This document shows positions 59,101 through 64,000 of a DNA stretch of 64,000 nt, in pieces. How positions within the stretch are numbered: the stretch's first letter is position 1; every line of letters starts with the position of its first letter. This DNA comes from Asterias rubens (taxonomy: Eukaryota > Echinodermata > Asteroidea > Forcipulatida > Asteriidae), in NCBI RefSeq assembly GCF_902459465.1, contig NC_047078.1, positions 6,534,333 to 6,598,332 on the forward strand, given 5' to 3'. Both the position numbers and the translations under genes were made by a program. Below the pieces are notes generated by a model that searched no databases, was not told where the DNA came from, and saw only the letters and a list, made by a program, of their open reading frames with translations.

Positions 59101-60409
59101 ATGAGCAGAATAGTTGGGTCAGTTTCTAAATAAAAGCCAGTCAAATAATATAAGAGAGTTTTTTAGAGCTTCTAAGATAACTGCTTATCGATAAGGGTTT
59201 GACACTTAAACATCAATAAAGAAGACCAGTGATGATACGACACACGGTATATCCCTTAAAGACATTGGACACTATTGGTAATTGTCAAAGACCAGTCTTC
59301 TCACTTGGTGTATCTCAACATATGCATAAAATAACAAACCTGTGAACATTTGAGCATAATTGGTCGTCGAAGTTGCGAGATAATAATAAACGAAAAAAAA
59401 CATCCTTGTCACACGAAGTTGTGTGCTTTTAGATGGTTGATTTCGAGACCTCAAATTCTACATATATGAGGTCTCGAAATCAAACTCGTGGAAAATTACT
59501 TCTTTCTCAAAAACTATGTTATTTCACAGGGAGCTGTTTCTCAAAATGTTTTATACTATCAACTTAGCAAGTTAAGGTTTTATGCTAATAAATATTTTGA
59601 GTAATTACCAATAGTGTCCACTGCCTTTAAAAGGTGGACTGCATGAAACAGACGTGCTAAAATACGGGATTGATAAAGTCCATTATGATTCAGATGCAAA
59701 ACCCGCCATAAGCAAGAAAATATGCACCTGTCTATTATGCGAGCGAGAGTAATGCAAGTTGCATAGAGCACCTTCAAGTTGCATAGAGCATCTTCAAGTT
59801 GCATAGAGCATCTTCAAGTTGCATAGAGCATCTTCAAGTTGCATAGAGCATCTTCAAGTTGCATAGAGCATCTTCAAGTTGCGTAGAGCATCTTCAAGTT
59901 GCATAGAGCATTTTCAAGTTGCATAGAGCATTTTCAAGTTGCGTAGAGCATCTTCAAGTTGCATAGAGCATCTTCAAGTTGCATAGAGCATCTTCAAGTT
60001 GCGTAGAGCATCTTCAAGTTGCATAGAGCATCTTCAAGTTGCATAGAGCATCTTCAAGTTGCATAGAGCATCTTCAAGTTGCATAGAGCATCTTCAAGTT
60101 GCATAGAGCATCTTCAAGTTGCATAGAGCATCTTCAAGTTGCATAGAGCATCTTCAAGTTGCGTAGAGCATCTTCAAGTTGCGTAGAGCATCTTCAAGTT
60201 GCATAGAGCATCTTCAAGTTGCATAGAGCATCTTCAAGTTGCATAGAGCATCTTCAAGTTGCATAGAGCATCTTCAAGTTGCATAGAGCATCTTCAAATT
60301 GCGTAGAGCATTTTCAAGTTGCATAGAGCATCTTCCCTACCTGAGGATTGCTCTCCGGATCGGTGTTTGATTCCTTCTCAAGTATCTCATTACTGAGCTC
60401 GATACCCTT
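48553..60409 (-). CDS. Adhesion G-protein-coupled receptor, 3' fifteen exons (ectodomain outside window)
   Basis: Adhesion GPCRs couple cell-matrix or cell-cell contacts to G proteins; the ectodomain self-cleaves at a GPS and leaves a tethered agonist. Fifteen exons, 60341-60409, 58865-58979, 58401-58502, 57285-57472, 56163-56218, 54524-54650, 54180-54286, 53424-53523, 52632-52782, 51760-51826, 51144-51210, 50709-50794, 50243-50369, 50038-50079 and 48553-48738, join to 1590 nt = 529 residues plus stop with all phases matching. Seen: GAIN-like strands, GPS CSFW...[12 protein letters not shown], family-B TM hallmarks [19 protein letters not shown] (TM2), [20 protein letters not shown] (TM3), [14 protein letters not shown] (loop), [10 protein letters not shown] (TM6), [13 protein letters not shown] (TM7). 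No vertebrate subfamily is assigned because the ectodomain is missing. Exon chain is inference from splice signals and phase. Confidence 0.93.
49040..49558 (-). mobile_element. Terminal-inverted-repeat element with broken THAP sequence
   Basis: Exact 19-bp inverted termini ttgtgacgtcaatcgaggc lie at 49040-49058 and 49540-49558. A THAP-type zinc-finger relic lies inside on the minus strand, starting about 100 bp from the right terminus, as expected if it was the N-terminal DNA-binding part of a transposase. No clear target duplication was found. It lies in the last intron of the GPCR gene. Confidence 0.65.
49218..49438 (-). pseudogene. Degenerate THAP zinc finger
   Basis: Minus strand reads [18 protein letters not shown], then [12 protein letters not shown]: the C-x4-C and C-x2-H ligands of a THAP finger. 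The spacing between them is about 20 residues instead of the usual 35-50, which implies an internal deletion. After KRKVLF the frame is shifted, and a THAP-like continuation (KHDAIPTFP) follows in another frame to a stop at 49218. Non-functional. Confidence 0.7.
50038..50079 (-). CDS. GPCR micro-exon: TM7 end
   Basis: A 42-nt exon, acceptor cttgggcag, donor gtaagt, encoding [14 protein letters not shown], the adhesion-GPCR TM7 signature. A small exon at this place is usual for the family. Confidence 0.93.
50243..50369 (-). CDS. GPCR exon: TM6 and TM7 start
   Basis: The acceptor follows a 20-base T-run on the coding strand (A-run 50372-50391 on plus); donor gtttga. Encodes [20 protein letters not shown] and [13 protein letters not shown]. 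Confidence 0.95.
50709..50794 (-). CDS. GPCR exon: TM5 end and intracellular loop 3
   Basis: Acceptor cattttcag, donor GT|gtaagt. Encodes [28 protein letters not shown]. Confidence 0.9.
51144..51210 (-). CDS. GPCR exon: loop 2 CWL and TM5
   Basis: Acceptor tattttgcag, donor gtaagt. Encodes [22 protein letters not shown]. The Cys pairs with the TM3 Cys in this receptor class. Confidence 0.95.
51456..51630. repeat. 55-bp tandem repeat, 3 copies
   Basis: Units start acttctgggtcccctctgat at 51456, 51511 and 51566 and contain ctgggatccggaatccgggt. In a GPCR intron. The flanks (51310-51420) carry diverged related cccgatatgacccg text. Confidence 0.85.
51760..51826 (-). CDS. GPCR exon: TM4 end and extracellular loop 2
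   Basis: Acceptor gtgtcctag, donor gtaggt. Encodes [22 protein letters not shown] in continuous frame. Confidence 0.9.
52632..52782 (-). CDS. GPCR exon: TM3 to TM4
   Basis: Acceptor gtgtcacag, donor gtaaga. Encodes [20 protein letters not shown] and [14 protein letters not shown], then GMLFVIGW. Confidence 0.96.
53267..53385. mobile_element. Foldback MITE, ggcagcagac arms
   Basis: tggcagcagacttaaaagtt to ttaactagtaagtctgctgc and ca. Same family as the element nested at 10297-10436. Confidence 0.7.
53424..53523 (-). CDS. GPCR exon: TM2
   Basis: Acceptor tctttgaag, donor gtaaat. Encodes [20 protein letters not shown] and [13 protein letters not shown], with the HxNL and QxxFLxGI family hallmarks. 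Confidence 0.95.
53767..53918. mobile_element. Near-perfect palindromic element, 152 bp
   Basis: The terminal 35 bp (tgggtgcgttcgattagctt + ccccgggtcgacccc) are exactly repeated in inverse orientation, and pairing continues inward (gtgtgtggcg, ttttttcccagga, acgtg). GC-rich against an AT-rich intron. A diverged relative is at 58085-58219. Confidence 0.88.
54180..54286 (-). CDS. GPCR exon: TM1
   Basis: Acceptor tctccttag, donor gtaaga. Encodes [20 protein letters not shown] and TLTLYACLT. Confidence 0.92.
54524..54650 (-). CDS. GPCR exon: GPS cleavage site and tethered agonist
   Basis: Acceptor gtttacag, donor gtacat. Encodes [15 protein letters not shown], then [23 protein letters not shown] is the canonical autoproteolysis site, so the receptor looks cleavage-competent, with TNFAVLVQL as the exposed agonist start. 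Confidence 0.95.
54928..55320. mobile_element. TTAA foldback element R1
   Basis: ttaaagactctggacaccat to agtgtccactgcctttaa in GPCR intron. Confidence 0.86.
55455..55497 (+). repeat. (ggttct)n hexanucleotide, about 7 units
   Basis: Direct run of cggttctggttctggttctg continuing to ggtggtat. Produces a spurious alternating-residue reading frame on the minus strand. Confidence 0.95.
55562..55930 (-). mobile_element. LINE reverse-transcriptase C-terminal fragment
   Basis: Minus-strand text [20 protein letters not shown], then [20 protein letters not shown] and [11 protein letters not shown] match the conserved C-terminal tail of CR1/L2/jockey-type LINE ORF2 proteins. No catalytic motifs are present; only the 3' end was kept, as is usual for 5'-truncated insertions. 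In GPCR intron. Confidence 0.75.
56100..56141. repeat. (att)n microsatellite
   Basis: About 12 uninterrupted trinucleotide units, 22 bp from the GPCR exon 56163-56218 on its donor side. Confidence 0.9.
56163..56218 (-). CDS. GPCR exon: start of GPS (CSFW)
   Basis: Acceptor cttgtgcag, donor gtaact. A 56-nt exon encoding [18 protein letters not shown]; the final AA joins T of the next exon to make Asn. CxFW is the first half of the GPS signature. Confidence 0.87.
56241..57284. other. GPCR intron with T-rich tract
   Basis: 56865-56950 is nearly pure T broken by c/g, ending in a G-run. Otherwise no gene. An (aat)n run is near 56458-56475. Confidence 0.45.
57285..57472 (-). CDS. GPCR exon: GAIN beta-sandwich
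   Basis: Acceptor tttctacag, donor gtaaaa. Encodes [20 protein letters not shown] and [20 protein letters not shown], ending TMTIATRK. Confidence 0.85.
58085..58219. mobile_element. Diverged relative of the palindromic element
   Basis: gggtgcgttcggtaagcttc and gctgggtcgaccccgc at the left, ctaaacgaacgccccca at the right. The arms share the family of 53767-53918 but the right arm is decayed. Confidence 0.65.
58401..58502 (-). CDS. GPCR exon: GAIN domain
   Basis: Acceptor cgttttag, donor gtaaga. Encodes [20 protein letters not shown] and [13 protein letters not shown]. The acceptor at 58503 rather than the AG 9 nt further in was chosen because both keep frame and the first has the better pyrimidine tract; an in-frame alternative of 3 fewer codons is possible. 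Confidence 0.78.
58865..58979 (-). CDS. GPCR exon: GAIN domain
   Basis: Acceptor gtttccag, donor gtatgc. Encodes [20 protein letters not shown] and a Thr/Ser-rich end. Amphipathic helix typical of GAIN subdomain. Confidence 0.8.
59256..59630. mobile_element. TTAA foldback element R1
   Basis: ttaaagacattggacactat to agtgtccactgcctttaa. Confidence 0.87.
59755..60335. repeat. 20-bp minisatellite, about 29 units, touching a splice donor
   Basis: Unit gcatagagcatcttcaagtt, in strict 20-bp register from 59761 to 60320 plus a partial last unit to 60335. Variants are single base (gca/gcg, tct/ttt, one cct, one aaatt). Read on the GPCR strand, the array starts 6 nt inside the intron that follows exon 60341-60409. 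Confidence 0.95.
60341..60409 (-). CDS. GPCR exon: GAIN-region, most 5' exon found
   Basis: Minus-strand acceptor tttacacag, donor gtaggg. Encodes [20 protein letters not shown] and NPQ, phase 0 at both ends. The donor is followed after 5 nt by the 20-bp minisatellite. The least certain exon of the chain because it has no strong family motif. Confidence 0.72.
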
Positions 60410-60704
60410 CTGTGTAAAATACAAAATTTTACAATTAACTTAGTTTAACAAAATAATGATGTTGATGATACACAATCTGTCTCTTGATATGGCAGTTTGT
60501 AGGTCAGAAAGCAACCATGTGTTTTTGTGAGTTATATGCTTTTTCCAGGAAGCTAATTACTTTCACGCATGCATACAGTCTAGTCTAAAGCCTAAACTAG
60601 CCACATAAATCATTAAATGTATTCAACTGGATTGTTGAAGATCATGAATTAAAAGATTCGTTTTTAAAAATAAAAAATGTTGACGTTTCAAACATATAAT
60701 TTAG

Positions 60705-61050
60705 TATTTATAAATACCTCGGACAGTTTCGTTATTCCTATTGGTTGAAACCGCGTCACGTGGGTGTGTATAAACCTTTGTTTATGACCGGTAAAAAGGT
60801 TTAATTCATGGGCGTGACACGCGACCTTGCACCTGTTCTTATAAGACAGTTTCTTCATTCCTATTGGTCGAGAGCAACAGCTGAAACAGTTGTGCCACAT
60901 CACGCGATACGCGCGAGGCGGCGGAGGGCTTTACCATTTCATAGCTGGAGGGGTGTTGTATTGAAAGAAATCGTTAAAAAATTATAATTTTTGCATTTAT
61001 TTTACTTTTTGACCAAAAAGTTATGATGTTTTTGACCGAAAAGGTATTTA
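60705..61050. mobile_element. Second copy of the cataaatacctt element
   Basis: tataaatacctcggacagtt, attcctattggtcgagagca, catttcatagctggaggggt and aaaggtattta match 24926-25325 throughout. Confidence 0.78.
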
Positions 61051-61218
61051 GCCCAACTGTAAATATGAAAGTTTCACATTTAATTAGATTTGTCCGTTGT
61101 TATAAAGCAAACACGACTCGGCAGTCTTTATGCCATTAAGTATGATAAAGCCATGAATTATTAATTACAAAAAAAAACTTCAAGCATTTAAATCCTATGT
61201 TTTCTTGTCTACAATTAG

Positions 61219-61493
61219 AACTGGACGCCGATTTACAGACGATGCGTATCGAAGACGAAGCTACCAATCAATACTTTCCAGATGTTTTTGATGGTTCCAC
61301 ACACTACTGGGTTTTAATCAATCAACACAAACTGGAATTCGGTAGACTTGGAGAAACCAAGTCCCTTGAGTGTCAATCTGATAGGATTATTGAAAACATT
61401 ATCATTTGGTCCCAGTCTGATATGACTATAGCATTCTATGGGACCTGCCCTGACGCTGAGTTTTATGACTTCGATCATCCATTGTCTTCTTAG
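61219..61493 (+). CDS. Unassigned terminal exon, possible FAMeT-type domain
   Basis: A plus-strand open frame follows an acceptor-like tctacaattag and ends at TAG 61491-61493, 91 codons. It reads IEDEATNQYFPDVFDGSTHY, then WVLINQHKLEFGRLGETKSL and IIENIIIWSQSDMTIAFYG. The W-x-I...G+xGE layout recalls the second half of the farnesoic-acid O-methyltransferase (Methyltransf_FA) domain; this is tentative. No start codon in context and no upstream exon was found, so it would be the last exon of a gene overlapping the opposite-strand GPCR locus, or a relic. Composition is more coding-like than its surroundings. Confidence 0.4.
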
Positions 61494-61559
61494 TTGAGGA
61501 CGGTTCCTTTGCATCCCAATCCACTCTGGCTTTACAAAAATGTTGTCTGTTGCTTGCCA

Positions 61560-63350
61560 ATAACGTTGAGGGCGCTGTTCTGTAGCCGCCACTGTTTATT
61601 TTCTCTACCAGTGTTTGCTTATTATTTTTTATCCGTTAAATCTTTGCTGAGTTTTTGGCATCGTCTTTATATTTGTTGTTGACGTGTTTGGTAAGTTTTC
61701 TGTGCTTTTGTGTGATATATTTTGGTGCTTTATCCGATTAGTTTTGCTTGTTATTTTGATGTTTTTGATGTGGTTTTTGTGTCCGGTCGAGTTCACTATT
61801 TTGTAACGTGTGTTCATCATGGTGGTTGCCTTTTGGTGCCCGTTCTCGTCTGTTGGTGTTTTTACATCTGCTTTTTATCATACATAAGTCACAACGGGTT
61901 CAAATCTTTCCTGATGCTGAGACTGTCAGAAATGAGTATTTTGTGTCTTCAGACCAGTACATGTGTCTGACTAATTTATGTTGTGCCACTTTCAGCCTGT
62001 CATGGGGTAACATTACAGCTGTGCCGTACTGGATTTAATTTCTCAAAAGTTCCATTAGTCTTAATGGTCCAAACATGGCCAAACTACTCTAATTATTCCT
62101 GGTCATGACCCTTCACATGACATAACAATATTTATGGATATTTCTGTTAACCCAGGCCCACGTATTGGATCTACTAGTAATGACGAGTTGCATTTTATAC
62201 ATTCAGATAGTTCGCATTCTATCATTTCTAATATTTCAACTATAATGTATTCCCGTGGTCAGCTTGTTAACATCCGTAAGACTTCTTGTCACTCCATTCA
62301 GCCTGGAATGCTTTCTATTCTAAAAGCGAATGGAATTCTTCGGTTCAGGGGTAATAGAGCGGGTCACTGTCACTTTAAGTGTAAAATTCCTGTTCAAATT
62401 GACCACCGGCTTGATTATGTTCATAATGAGAGAGCTTTGGAAAACCGCACTCCCGTCCTTAAACATATTGTTGTACATCCTGCTGATCCCTCCGATGAAC
62501 TGTTTAAACTATGTTGCTTATATACTAGATCTCTTAAAAATAAAGCAGCTAATTTTGTTTCTTATGCTATATTAATAGTAAGGATTTGTTTGCCCTAACA
62601 GAGACTTGGTTTTCAGATATGGATGTTGCCCACAAGGTTGAAGCAACTCCACCTGGTTTTAGATTGATAGATCATCCCCGGAAAAAAAAAAACATGTAGT
62701 TTCTGGTACATTTCCTACTAACTGGAAAGAAGCTTTTATATGCCCTTTATTAAAAAAAACCAAAAAACAATCTTGATATGAAATTAGAAAACTACCGACT
62801 AATCAGTAACTTACAATTTATTTCTAAAGTAACTGAGAGGGCTTTTTGTGACCAACTTTATAGTCACATGTCAAAACATTCCATGTTTCCGGTTATCATC
62901 TTACCGGAAGCATCGCAGTACAGAGACTGCTCTTATTGATTTACTGATGAGGATGAATTCCCAACATGTTATTCTGCTTGTCCTTTTAGACCTTAGTGCA
63001 GCGTTCGATACTGTTGATCATGACATTTTATTGAAACGTCTTCAGCCTAATGTGGAGTCACTGGCAAGGCCCTTGATTGGTTTTCGTCCTATTTGTCAGA
63101 TAGAAGTCAACGTGTATCCATTCAAGGTACCTTATCAGAGAAGTTTAATATCAACTGTGGTGTTCCTCAGGGATCCTGCTTAGGACCAGTTTTATTGGAT
63201 AGATACTACAATTATCGAAGTTCAATTGTTTTGTTTATGTCAATGCTTGTACAACTTTTGTCATTGATATTTATACGTTTTATTGTTGTGATTTTTCAAG
63301 TAAATTATACTGGATGTCTAAATTAATTTCAATTGATTTCTGATCGATGT
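61560..63350 (+). mobile_element. Decayed non-LTR retrotransposon (CR1/L2-like LINE)
   Basis: Typical LINE pieces are spread over several frames: DISVNPGP near 62134 (the x-NPGP start of ORF2 in these clades), ENYRLISNLQFISKVTERAF near 62788, LLDLSAAFDTVDHDILLKRL near 62985 (RT motif A), GVPQGSCLGPVLL near 63155 (RT motif B). Frames are broken by several indels, the endonuclease is largely missing, and the catalytic xxDD motif after motif B is absent. Dead copy. Confidence 0.8.
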
Positions 63351-64000
63351 TTTTTACCAGTAGCCCTTGACTCACCGATCGTGTATTAAAATAGTCTCAG
63401 ACAGGGCATTTTGATTGATCAGTTGACATTAAACGACTTGTCCAAAAGTCGGCCTATAACCTTCACAACAAACGCGTTTTCAAACCAATACCAATGCAAC
63501 GTGTCCCTTTAATCACATCGTATCCCTTTAATCACATCGTATTCTAGTCAGTATGCCATGATAAACCATGGACCATGTCATGTCCACGAGATCGTATAAA
63601 TCAACAGGTTTCAGCAATTTGGTTAGAAAATGCAGGACTAAATTTTGCCAGCATCTTTTGTGCACAACCTCAGTTTGTGAACTGTCAATGGTAGATGAAG
63701 CCAATTATAATTAAATTAATTAAGCAAACAAGTAGCATAAGCTTAAAGATAACCCAAGCGATGCATGAACAAGCTAACAACACACAATGGGAAAAACAAT
63801 AGGGAATTTTTTTCTTTTAAAAAGCAGATTCAGAATCCCTTTTATCATGTATGTGTACGAAAGGTTGTGCATGTGCTGTCAACGTGTAATAAGAGGGTGT
63901 TGCAATCAAAACAGGTCCCTCACTGTATGATTTTAAGACCAACCGTTTGGTAAAATCCAATTCATCCTTGCTGTTTTTAGAGCAGAATAATTACACAAGA
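63351..64000. other. Right edge, nothing recognised
   Basis: A fragment aatgcaacgtgtccctttaa near 63492, with cccttta atcacatcgta duplicated once, resembles an R2 right end. No gene seen. Confidence 0.4.

Noticed and set aside
59755..60335. CRISPR-like array
   Set aside because: There are no unique spacers; the whole 20-bp unit repeats without gaps. The context is an animal intron.

Overview
The window is animal nuclear DNA: spliced genes with GT-AG introns, intergenic DNA dense in short repeats, no operons. The encoded proteins resemble deuterostome families. Together with the repeat landscape (tRNA-derived SINEs and very many short foldback elements) this suits a marine deuterostome invertebrate, probably an echinoderm such as a sea star. 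That placement is inference from general similarity; no search was run.

Layout. (1) 1-28,028, plus strand: the 3' part of a CBL-type E3 ubiquitin ligase gene, nine exons from 6,319 to the stop at 28,028. They give 697 codons in one unbroken frame: C-terminal part of the tyrosine-kinase-binding domain, linker, RING, proline- and tyrosine-rich tail, UBA. The 5' exons lie left of the window. (2) 28,029-36,861: CBL 3' flank, repeat-rich. (3) 36,862-37,998, minus strand: an intronless complete AAR2 (U5 snRNP/PRPF8 assembly factor), tail-to-tail with CBL. (4) 40,099-45,286, plus strand: PIH1D2 (HSP90/RUVBL co-chaperone adaptor) in four coding exons, 328 residues, head-to-head with AAR2. (5) 48,553-60,409, minus strand: the 3' part of an adhesion GPCR gene, 15 exons and 529 residues in one consistent frame: end of a GAIN-like region, GPS, seven-helix domain, short cytoplasmic tail. 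The ectodomain exons lie right of the window. (6) 61,219-63,350: a plus-strand terminal exon with possible similarity to a farnesoic-acid O-methyltransferase-type domain, then a decayed LINE.

The most distinctive non-genic content is a community of foldback elements that begin TTAAAG and end CTTTAA. Several sit inside other repeats at a TTAA that is single in uninterrupted copies, which points to piggyBac-type mobilisation. Also present: a hAT-type MITE with a perfect 8-bp target duplication, a 19-bp terminal-inverted-repeat element holding a broken THAP finger, a 35-copy 21-bp minisatellite in a CBL intron, a 20-bp minisatellite that starts right after a GPCR splice donor, and a tandem duplication of the 3' splice site plus exon start of the CBL linker/RING exon.

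The genes are separate loci. The one suggestive pairing is AAR2 with PIH1D2, both assembly-chaperone factors, which may share a divergent promoter region.
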